Shown here one piece after another: positions 11,206 to 20,969 of a stretch of 64,000 nucleotides of DNA (within the stretch, counting starts at the first letter, position 1; each line of letters starts with the position of its first letter). The stretch comes from Sphaerosporella brunnea. Its lineage: Eukaryota > Ascomycota > Pezizomycetes > Pezizales > Pyronemataceae. The translations under genes were made by a program, and so were the position numbers. The notes beneath the pieces are model-generated. The model saw only the letters and a program-made list of their open reading frames with translations, did not search any database and was not told the origin of the DNA. The stretch lies in the NCBI GenBank assembly GCA_008704415.1, contig VXIS01000072.1:101635-165634 (forward strand). Reading direction: 5' to 3'.

Positions 11206-11613
11206 CCGGATCCAAAGCATGGTCCATTTCAAGTAAACACGGGCCAATTAAGCCGAAGATGGTGTGGAGCATGGACGAAACGCTGGTCTGCCCGCGCCGT
11301 GAAACGAACCTCGTCTGACCGCGCTGCGCGGACAGGTCGAGAAGGATGTGCAGCTGGGAGCATCGTATAACCAAACAATTGTAACCCCGGAAGCACCACC
11401 TTGAACATGGCGCCCAAGCTCAACTCCCCCTCCACCCCACCAAAGCTTTTCCGCAATCCAAACGATCAGGTCGGTCCCGACGAGTCAACCTCAGACCTCG
11501 TTTGTAACATCAACTCAACTCAAAGAAACACCACCTCCCGCACGCGATCATGTCAGCACAAAACGGGAAGTTCTTGCACCACTACTACTGCAGCCACAAG
11601 AGAGAAATAGATC

Positions 11614-12815
11614 ATGAGTTCCTGGGTGCATCCGTGGCCGGCATAAAAAGAGATCGATGTCAGTATTGTTGGCAATTGACGCATCGGCGAGATTCTCTAC
11701 GTCAACAACTCCAACTACGGCAACGAGAAAATGATCAGCAAAGAGCGTGTTCCACTCAGGGCTGTCAAAAGTCCGGCCGGCTTTGAGCGCGGCCTGAGCC
11801 GGACTGATTGAAACGGGCTTTTGAAATCACGGCCCGTTTGGACCAGGCTTTCTGGGTGGAGACCCTGGCGGCTACGGGCACCCGCCAGGCCCGGCGGTAC
11901 CTGGCGCCGGGCGGGCCCGCCAGGCATCCGTAGTATTTTGCATACACATACATCAAGGAAAGAAACATGAACGTGAGATACAGATTCAACAACCTGAAGG
12001 ACCTTCAGCTACCCGTCCGTCTCCGCCGGCCGCTGTTCCGAAATCTTTGGATTTGTTAGCATAACGTCAGCCATATTCATCCGCCTCTTTTCCGACCTAT
12101 ACTTTCTGGGTTAAACTGCGTCGAACTGGCGAGATTTGTGAGTAAAACGTCAGCAGTTCTGCTCCGCAGTATTCCGACTCTCATCCGAGGTGTTGTTTTT
12201 GGGGTGGATCGACCAGGCACTGCGTTCGGCACAATGACCGACCCGGCCTTAATTCAGGATACCGGGCACCGGCTGGCGCCTATGAGATATCCAGGTTTTT
12301 CCTATGCCGGCCCGAACCTGTCGGGCTTGCCGCATCACCCGCCTGACCTGACCCACTCCGTGGGGCCCCGTTTGGCCTGGCGGCCGGCCGGACTATTGAC
12401 CGCCCTGGTTCCACTCCCTCGAAAGCCTTCTACTGACCCCGGGATTTGTAGTCTACGTGAGCAACATGACGAAGAAATGAAGCGCATTATCCCAGTCTCG
12501 GAGATCATGATGTGCTGTCCCTCCGCCTGCCTGCGCCTCTCCTGGAGCGTGTGCAAATAGTGAACCAGGGAGGGCGACTCGAACTAGCAACAACGGGAAG
12601 AAAACCCTTGAGATCCGGCGTGGCAAAAAGCAAATATCCTTCGCCACGCCCAGATCAGGTCTTTTGGGCGACATAGCGCAGTACAGAGAACCGGGGGGAC
12701 AGCGCGGCTTCTACTACCTGATCGGGGACCTTAAGACGCTGGTGTTCTCCCTGATCTCCAAGCCCTTCAAGATGAAGCCTACTAGAAGTCAGACGGTTTT
12801 GACGACCGGCAGGTA
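11614..12815 (+). pseudogene. Unknown coding sequence interrupted by MITE B-1
   Basis: A frame open from 11680 reads RIGEILYVNNSNYGNEKMIS-KERVP and runs into the MITE at 11757. After removing the MITE and one copy of its 8-bp duplication, the frame continues without a stop from 12416 to 12560 (LPRKPSTDPGICSLREQHDE). A further 80-codon open segment follows at 12562-12815 (SFATPRSGLLGDIAQYREPG, FYYLIGDLKTLVFSLISKPF). Upstream in the same frame, from an ATG at 11614, there are two stops (11644 and 11677). I do not recognise the protein. It was probably already decaying, or it has introns I cannot place. Confidence 0.4.
11757..12407. mobile_element. hAT-type MITE, family B, copy 1
   Basis: A 651-bp element starting CAGGGCTGTCAAAAGTCCGG and ending CCGGACTATTGACCGCCCTG, flanked by a perfect 8-bp duplication GTTCCACT (11749-11756 and 12408-12415). 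Eight-base duplications and CAGGG-type ends are characteristic of hAT elements. A subterminal AAACGGGC...GCCCGTTTGG block is shared with the copies at 14800 and 42592. No transposase remains in this copy. Confidence 0.92.
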
Positions 12816-14503
12816 ACGCTGGCGAGAACGGCCGGTGCGAGGCGGTTGTCGCAGTGTCGCCGTATCGGGGGATCAGTGACCTCTAGGCCACGCAGGCGCA
12901 ACCAGAATCTCTTGCAGAAAGCCGGCCAGCGCGTGAAACGGTACTGATGCAAAGCTTGAACATATCATCCATCACCTCTCGACGTGTCCCAATACATATT
13001 GGAGCAACAGCTATGTCATTGGATATACTCGATGCACCACCGTCAAGATGCGTTGCCAAGCGGATGTACCAACTCTGAGAATTCTCATGCCCAGTGTGCG
13101 ACTTCGTTATACGTAGTGGTTGAGCTCATGAGAAAGCCTCCTTGACATCATTTTTTCAACTGATTGTGAGCGTCACAGGATTGTATACGGAAATTGGCAA
13201 CGCCCAAGATGCTCGACTCTTAATCGCGGCCCTGACGACGGCGCCAAAGGTAAGCCACGGCATCACACGCCTTGCGTGGCAGAATGGCCAGACCCCATGT
13301 GTGGACTTCCCACACCGCCACCACCAGGTTGCTGTGCATATGGTCTCTTGCCTGAGCGATTCTGTCAGGCAGCCACGGAAAGGACATGGCGGGGTTTGAG
13401 CGAACTCAGTACCGAGCTGTGATGTCATTCAAATTTATCCGAGACCGTGCTGTTGCTTTCGAACACCCGAATGCGCGACCCTGCGAGGCATCTCCCAGCA
13501 GCCAGTAGTTCAACTATATGTAGTAGTTTATGGCCAAACTGCGCGATTAATGCAGGATATCTCTTTTCTTTCCTCTTAGCTTTCGTGATGTACATATTAA
13601 GTCACCGACCTTCAAGCCGACGCGGACGGTATTTGTACAACTGCTGAGCGCAGAGAGTGGCCTGATCTACTGGGACTGCGAAAGATACGGGTGGTGCGGC
13701 GGTTGGCCGGGTCCATGAAATCCGACGCTCAAGCAAACCTAACGAGCTGTACCCAGGAGAGTGAGGATAAACAGACACCAACCTTCAAGCTGACCGCACG
13801 GAGTAGAAAAGCATAACTACTCACTACTAGGCGATCTTGCAATAGACACCACGATTGATTGTGACTTCGAAAATGGGGATAACCAAGACCGGGAACCCCG
13901 AGCATCATGCTTTCACAGTTTCGGCAGTTACTCTGCCAGGTGCGGGTGCTTCGTCTGCTTAACCTGCTCCACAGCCTCCACAATCTGTGGGGTCCTGCTT
14001 CGGAGGCTCACAGTTCTTCTCTCTCGACGCAGGTCCCTGCTTCTTCGTTATCCAACTCCTTGATTACTAGGAACATTCCGTGTTTCGGAATTGCTGTTCC
14101 GTAACAGTCGCAAACAGTCATGAACGAGTTATCGATCACAATCGCGGATAAGTGGCCCTGTCGTGTCTCGTCCATCTGGCGACAGGCCTCAAGGCTGATG
14201 GACAAACATTGTGGGCCGATGGTGCACTGCGTGGCCAACCGCACCCAGTGGCTTGGGAGCTACTGAAAGCGGTATCCGGCTTTCATCAATCACCAAACAG
14301 GTCTTTATAGGGCTCATGAAAGCCGTGCGGGCTGATAGCTAGAGGAAAGCAGTTACGGCAAACCGGGTTCTAGTTGTGCCCACACGAGGCCGCCTCATTT
14401 CTTCCCTGGAAACCACAGTGGCCCTGACAGCACTGGTTGCTGGCTCAACTGGTCGGTTGCGTAGATACCCGATTACCACGCAACTGGGCGAACCGATCGA
14501 AGG
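12816..14503. other. No recognisable gene
   Basis: Short frames only. Nothing recognised on either strand. Confidence 0.35.
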
Positions 14504-14799
14504 ATGTTGTCATTGGAGCAGCTTCAAAGATATGTCTCTTGTTGTTCAGTCAGGTCGACAAGCCAACTGGCACCGATGAAACGACTTTTCAAACCAGTTT
14601 CTATGTGCTTCGTTCTTTTACAGTCCGAAACTGACACCATCACGGAAGAAAATGCAGCAACAAAGTCTGTCCAGGCCCAGCTTCCCTCACCGGCAGCTAC
14701 CAAGCGCAGGAACACGCTACCGGAAAAGGCGGATGATGAAGCGCTGCTGGCGGCTATGTGGTGCCTGCAGCTGTTCTCCGATACTCATCACTACACCAC

Positions 14800-15706
14800 C
14801 AGGGCTGTCAATAGTCCGGCCGCCCGCCAGGTCAAACCGGGCCCAACGCACTTGGTCAGGTGGGGCCCCTGATGCGGAAAGCCAGATAGGTTCGAGCCGG
14901 CATAACAAAAGTCTGGATATTTGATGGGTTCCAGCCGGCGCCGGGTACCCCTGGTGAAGATTGGTTCTGTCAGCGGGCCTACCTCAGGGCCACAAAAAGC
15001 GCTGATCGCTGGGTGCTTGTTCCGCAGGATTTAAGGCCCAATTGGCGAGTTCCCAAGTCGATGCATTGGGCCGCTTTCAGCAACTCCCTGTTGAAGGCTT
15101 CGCCGGCATGCAAGACTTCTGGATCAAGGGGATGGATCCACGGTCCAGTGGTCTGTTTGGACAAGACCTCCCACGCATGGGTGGTGAACTTAACGCAGTT
15201 CCTGCAATGTCTGCTGAAGCAGAGCGTGTGTTCAGCGGGTCTCTAGACCCAGATAAGCGCATTGCTAACAGCTCCCAGGGGTCGATACACTATTACAGAG
15301 CAGAGGGCGTCGTTGGGAGATGATGTCATCGAAGCCATAGAATGCCGAAAGTCCTGGGCGAGGGAAGGTCTTATGTATCGGGCGGGTTCATAAATTCATC
15401 AGGTCGAGCGTATGCTCAGTGACCTGGAACACCGGGCGGCGGAGATTGATGGGTAGGTGCTTCACGTTGGGTCTGTATCTCCCTCTCGTTTTCCATTTCT
15501 TGATGTCCGTGTAAGCAAAGATACTAAGCGAGCCTCGAGGACCCGCTGGGCGCTGGGTGTTCACCGCGCCTGATCGGTACCTTCAGTCGCCTGGGTCCCG
15601 TGCAAAATTGCCTGGCCCAAACGGGCCGTAATTTTCAAAGTCCGTTTGAATCAAACGGGTCCAGGCCTCCTCCAACGCCGGACTGCCCGGACTTTTGACG
15701 GCCCTG
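14800..15706. mobile_element. hAT-type MITE, family B, copy 2
   Basis: A 907-bp element with ends CAGGGCTGTCAATAGTCCGG and GGACTTTTGACGGCCCTG and a perfect 8-bp duplication TACACCAC (14792-14799 and 15707-15714). It shares the subterminal AAACGGGC/GTCCAGGCC block with the other family B copies. It is the only family B copy here that retains transposase-derived sequence, so it links the family to hAT. Confidence 0.93.
15042..15375 (+). pseudogene. hAT transposase C-terminal remnant inside MITE B-2
   Basis: The translation contains VPAMSAEAERVFSG, the classic hAT dimerisation-domain motif (the conserved E-R-x-F-S). In another frame nearby it reads DDVIEAIECRKSWAREGL, the usual end of these transposases (viEaieclkSW). 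The segment between is garbled, and everything N-terminal (the catalytic aspartates) is gone. The remnant is inactive; its presence shows family B arose by internal deletion of an autonomous hAT element. Confidence 0.8.
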
Positions 15707-15784
15707 TACACCACGGACAAGTACCGTCAGCAAGGAATCGTGCAACCCTTGATTGCGGGCGCGCCACCTATAGCGTTACCATAA

Positions 15785-18700
15785 TGTGTCCCTGAACCGC
15801 CGGCCGCACGATATGTCTCCCATAAGCAACCCTTTGATGGGATAGCATGACGTGCGCATGATGCTTTCTGCGAATAAGGATGCCCCAATGCCGGCCAACC
15901 GTGTCGCCAATATTGGCCTGCGGGCAACGCTTAGTGGTAGAAGGGACGACGGTGTTCAGAGACAGGAAACTCCAAGGCCATCAGTTACGCAACTGTCGCC
16001 GTGCTCTTCTCTCTGCGTTATTGACATCTTCCGCGACCTTGCTGAGGGGCATGTCCCAGTCACCGAATGCGTGGCTTGCTCACTGGCCTGTATCAGCGAT
16101 CAGACAAATTACCGGGTAGCCGTCGGCTGGCTGCTTGACCAAGCAAGCGAAACGACCGCTGACCCAACAGGGTCCGAATGGTGAGTGTATCAAAGGGCCT
16201 CGGCGGACACCGCTATCCTCGGGCGTGGCCGTGGTAGCAGGAATCTTGCTGTTGCATGAAAGACACTCCCCGCCTGTGGTTGTACGTTGTTGCAAACGGT
16301 GGTACCTCAATCGCGAACAAAATCCGCTTCGCTGCACACGCCCACCTGAAGGTGGTTGGTTGGAAGTGACACCTATTCTCTGTCGCGATTGCAACTTCGG
16401 TGTCAAACTTTCAGGCCTCCGTTGCTGCCTCACTGAACGTGGCTGAGGATCAGAATGTAGGGTTTTTTGTTCAACGGCAAGACACCTCCTGTACGGTGTT
16501 ATCAGGATGCAATAGTTTCACGACGATGGATGACACTTCAAATGAGGATGGAGGGTTCCAGATTTGGTTTCAATCAATGCTTTTTCGACACCATTGACGA
16601 GTTTTAACTCTACATTATCCGCACGCCGGCACAGTCACATTCTGGGAGTGCTGCATTGGTGAACGCTGAGCTCCCGAGCGAGCCAGGACAAAACCTCTCA
16701 ATCCCGCAACGCCAACGTCCGACATTGAAGCCACCTATTATAGTGCTGTGCACGGGTCAGGGCGCCCCGACGGGACACGGTGCGGCGACGTGGTGGTAAC
16801 CGCCTCAACGGACCGCGATCAACCACGCCCCGCGCCGGCCGCCCCTTCGACACCCCGTCGCTGACCCGGCCACCTCGTCTGAAACCCGGCCACCCCGTAT
16901 ATTACATCATGCCGGGTGTCTTCCAGAGGCGCCGTGTTCTTGAATTCCACTGTCAGACGAACATCTTGTGTCCCAATTGGGGATGTGTACCGGCCCTCAT
17001 TGGCCCACATACATCAGTCTCACCTCGCCGCCGCCCAGAGATTCCGCGTCGCACCGCGATACACCCCGTCGTGTCCCGGTGCACACCGCCCTGCCCCGGC
17101 ATACCCCGCCGCGCCCCGCCCGCCCGCGCCACAACCCGTCGCGCCGTGCACAGCACTAACCTATTACATGACGGGCAAACAGCCCCTCCCAAAACACCGG
17201 GTTTGCCACATCGATGGTTGCACGATCACTTTCGTGCCGCTCGAACCGTATGCGCACAGGCTCAGCCTCTGCTTTAGAAATGCAGCATCCCTGGGCGATG
17301 AAACAGCCGCATTCAGTTTCAGTATTCGGCAAAGCAGTCTATTGTTTTCGTGAAGGAGCATGCCTAGTTGTTTGATGAAAGTATGCCAATGGCGAAAACT
17401 TCGATACTCAATCATGTGTACGAAGAAATAGCCTTGATGTACAGATGTGAGACCACCCATGCCGTGGTCCGAGCAGTCAGTACCGGAGGAGATGCTATGG
17501 CTGTATTTCGGGCAGACCCTTGGTCCTTGGTGCGGGTCAGCAAGACTATGAAAGGCCTACATGCAACATCACGCATAAGATGATCAAACGGGTGTACGTC
17601 GGCACTCAAGAGAATCAACAGGTTTTGTAAAGCGTTACATTCTCGTGAAGGAACTGCAGTGGCATGGAACAGTACATACCGGCCGTGCGAGAGTATTGAG
17701 ATGCGCGGCTGTCAACTCCAGATAACCGTCATTAGTAGGATTGTTTCTGGACCTGTTGGTACAACAGCAGGTTAACTGCACGGTAAACATCGGTATTGCG
17801 TGCGCGGCATGGGATGGTGGGAGACGTACGCCCGATAGGCACACAAAAGTCTGAAGCGTTCCCCACCCTGCAGCATGAACGCCCTTTGTTGGGTGCGGAC
17901 CTGAGTGATTGCGATCGACCCGGCTCCAACCCTCCAGCGGTGCGCGCGGGTGTGGATTGCAAGATCCAGTGCTGAGTGCTGTCCAGTGAAGCGGCGCCAA
18001 CAGCACCACGTCGTCCGTGCGCTATCCAGAACGTCGGTTACAGCCTCCCGTGTGCTCGCAGCTTACCCCGACACAAAATTGACGCTTTGGTCGTCAAAGC
18101 ATCATCATTTATTGGCTACGCACTCGACCCTGGTCGACGCCGCGATTGTTCGTCGGTCAGGTGATCACCAGACGTGAGGTGTTGCAACACCCGCTCACCT
18201 CGCTTCGCCGAGCACCCATCGAATCATCGTCATATTGCAGCTCACATCCTGACGTCCCTTAACCACGTGGCGCTCTCGCAGCGTGCTTCCGACGAATATG
18301 TGCAGGTTGCCAGACCCATTCGGTAAGTTACCACGACGAGAGCTGGTCAAGGCTGCATATAGACTGACTGACAGTCAGCAGCGCCTAAAAAAATTTCCGA
18401 TACCTGTGACGAGGTAGGCAAACCTGGTTATGCGCATGACGCAGTTGCCTCCTCTATGAACAGTGTTTCGCACATCACGAACCATGCGGGGGTTATTGTC
18501 CGCGCACGACGCACCTGTTGAGTCCGCTGAGCCCACAGTTCCTACTCGCCCACTCAGCACGCATATACCGGTGAAAATGGAGGCTGCGCTGCACGCGCGA
18601 TTGATCTGGTTTGCTTGACCACACGGAAATAGAGCGCCGGATCAGAGTCGCTGCTGTGTCGCCGGCTGCAACTCGCACCTGTGCCCGTCTCATCCGCCAG

Positions 18701-19022
18701 TTCACGATTGGCAGTGGTGATAGCACCGCGTTCGACAAGAGCGGTGTGTCGTATATCGGACCGTCGGGAGAGGATGGTGGTTGTGGTTCTGGGCATTGTT
18801 CGATGACCTCCCACCACTCCCAACGGCTCGTCTCCCACATAACACTCCCGTCCCTACCGAGCGCACGGCATCGTGGGGTGTCCAACCCCAAGAGCCCACC
18901 AACCACAATCCTCAGCCGCTCGGAAACCTCAACCATCCCAAACTTCAATCTCTCACACACCTTCATCCATCCTACACCTCCTGACACACACACCATCACA
19001 GCACAGACGCGACACCTACGCC
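15785..19022. other. No recognisable gene; GC-rich low-complexity stretch
   Basis: Overlapping frames on both strands. 16770-17160 is a GC-rich tract with repeated CCCCG-type words, which yields long but proline/arginine-rich frames on several strands. The frame at 18493-19080 (minus) overlaps equally long plus-strand frames and has no motif. Nothing is supported as a gene. Confidence 0.35.
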
Positions 19023-19430
19023 ATGGGAATGACTCTACAGAAACGTTACGCCAAGTACGATCTACCGCATCCCCGCACAACCGACCAGAAGACCCATTCC
19101 ATTATAGCGTAATTCATCTGCAATGACGGATGGTACAAGGCGTACCACCCCTGCCACAACGGCACTGTGCAGCAGTGGGAGGCGGTCCTGACGGAGGCCT
19201 TCAACCACGTTACAAATTTTAACAGGTTCCCAGGACCTTTTCATCCTGGTGTGGACGCGGTCATCAAGAACAACGACCTTTACAAGTTCGGCACGTCCGG
19301 GGATGGTCTCCGTCCGGAAGAAGTGAATTCCGGCCGGCGACCCATCCCCGCTCACCCTGGCGGAGGTTCTGGACCTCCCTCTCGCCCAGCAGCAGCAGCA
19401 GCTACTTTAAGTACCTTGCCGACCTTTCAC
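19023..19430 (+). pseudogene. AKLYAQYGLP-family gene, copy 1 (tandem)
   Basis: The ATG at 19023 begins MGMTLQKRYAKYDLPHPRTT. A TAA at 19110 breaks the frame where copy 2 has a Glu codon. The homology continues in frame with FICNDGWYKAYHP, WEAVLTEAFNHV and LYKFGTS. One frame away it then has SPLTLAEVLDLPLAQQQQQ, matching the start of the coiled coil in copy 2, after which it ends. So it is a tandem duplicate truncated before the coiled coil, with one stop and one frameshift. The leader before the ATG is C/A-rich, as expected of a fungal 5' end. Function unknown. Confidence 0.6.
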
Positions 19431-19525
19431 TCGCACAGACTACCAATCCTCCACGCACGAAAAATCTATAAACCCATAGACACAGCCTGATCGAGGTTCA
19501 TTACACAGACACCACTCCCTCCACG

Positions 19526-20337
19526 ATGTCTCTAGCCAAACTTTACGCGCAGTACGGGCTCCCGGCCCCGCGCACAATCGACAAGAAGACGCATAACCTC
19601 ATAGCCGAGTTCATTTGGCACAATGAATGATACACCACGTACCACCCCCGCAAGAACCGCACTTTCCCGGAGTGGGAGGCGGTCCTCACCAACGCTTTCA
19701 ACCACGTTAAAATTTCTAAGAGGTTCCCGCTCCTTTATCGATTGGGTGTGCACGCTGTCAGGAAGGACAACCACCTTTACACGTTCGGCACTTCCATGGT
19801 TGGCCTGGGGATGGTCCAGTTCGGAAACGCGGAATCCCAGACGTGGTTGCATCCCCGCTCAACCTGGCGGTGGTTCTGGATCTCCCTATAGCCCAGCAGC
19901 AGCAGGAACAGCTGCAGCAATGGCAGCAGCAGCAGGACCAACACTGGGCTGCGCAGCAGCTGTGGCAACGCGAACAGGAGGCCGGCCAGAAGAGGAGTGA
20001 GCACCAGCTGCAGGCGCTGCATGGTCAGATTTGCGACATATTGGGCGAGAAGCTGGCGGCCGTTCTGGCCACACGTCCAGAGAACGGACACCCTGCCACG
20101 TCCTACCTGCACAGACCGTCGCCTGCTCCCCCTTCTGCCCCCCGACTGTCGCCTGCTCCGCCCTCGCAGCGCGCCGAGTCGCCGTCGCCACAGTCGCCCG
20201 CCCACGCCGCTGACACTCCCAAGGCGCCCTCCCGCAAGCACCCTGCGATAGTCCCCGACTCGTCGGAGACTGTTGCCGCAACACAGAAGCTGAATGAATA
20301 CGAAAGGCAATTTGCCCAGAGAATCCGGTTTATTTAG
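19526..20337 (+). pseudogene. AKLYAQYGLP-family gene, copy 2 (longest)
   Basis: A TATA-like CTATAAAC near 19467 and a C/A-rich leader precede the ATG at 19526 (MSLAKLYAQYGLPAPRTIDK). Codon 35 is TGA where copies 1 and 3 have Trp, then the frame runs on through WEAVLTNAFNHV and LYTFGTS. One frame away it continues SPLNLAVVLDLPIAQQQQE into a Gln-rich coiled coil, then a Pro/Ser-rich region (SPAPPSAPRLSPAPPSQRAE) and a final helical tail ending at 20337. Architecture: about 100-residue N-terminal block, coiled coil, disordered P/S segment. Broken by one nonsense codon and one frameshift; no known domain. Confidence 0.6.
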
Positions 20338-20969
20338 GTACGTAAGCATTTCATCATATTTTTTCCCCATCATCATAAAACGGGTGCTAAACTGCGACCA
20401 GATGCTTGGATGATACTCTGTGACATCTTCTCGAATTTTCGCCTGTCAAAATTGCGGCAACAGGGCTGGGATGAGGGGGTTTCCATTAGCTGCGATGCAA
20501 GGCGACAGCCATTCTCAATTTGTGGTTGTGGTGTACCAAGAGAACGTTGGTGTGGTCTTGGCTGTTCTGCACGCTGATTCGGAATGTTTGTTGTGCTGTA
20601 ATAATAAACAAGAAACATACCTGAGGTGATTTTATTCGATCTGAATCATACTTCGAGTTCGGGTACAGCTGCTCCCAGTTCTGCTGATCCCCGTTGACCA
20701 CCAAGCAAAAGAAAGACCCAGGAAAATAAACAGGTGACTCCATCTCCTCCAGAAGAGGAGGCAAAGGCGGAAGACGAAGAGAACGGAATGGAACCGATGT
20801 GGCAGAACCACCAGCTCGACCTCCACCGTCGAAAACGGTGTGTATGTTGAACGACGAGGTTATGATGTGATCAACAGAATGTTAATTCGCTTAGATCTGT
20901 CTATCCCCTCGTCCGTCCCATTTGGTGTTCTGACCGCTGGCGGCCCCCAGAGACCGTTATAATGGCCTT
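20338..20969. other. No recognisable gene
   Basis: A short acidic stretch near 20745-20800 (PPEEEAKAEDEENG in one frame) could belong to the N-terminus of the piggyBac relic that follows. Otherwise nothing is seen. Confidence 0.3.

Larger units (their letters stand above)
14504..15784 (+). pseudogene. Unknown ORF with C-terminus cut off by MITE B-2
   Basis: An ATG at 14504 opens a frame whose later part looks coding (SPAATKRRNTLPEKADDEAL, MWCLQLFSDTHHYTT) and enters the MITE at 14800. With the MITE and one duplication removed, the frame continues DKYRQQGIVQPLIAGAPPIA and ends at a TAA at 15782-15784. The insertion therefore replaces about 23 C-terminal residues with MITE-encoded residues. 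The protein is not recognised. Residues 1-30 are less convincing, and the true start could be an upstream exon. Confidence 0.45.

Noticed and set aside
16770..17160. Long GC-rich frames as a Pro/Arg-rich protein
   Set aside because: Open frames exist on several overlapping frames because of CCCCG-type low complexity; there is no start context or motif.
18493..19080. 195-codon minus-strand frame
   Set aside because: It overlaps plus-strand frames of similar length and the 5' part of the AKLYAQYGLP copy 1 gene, and has no motif.
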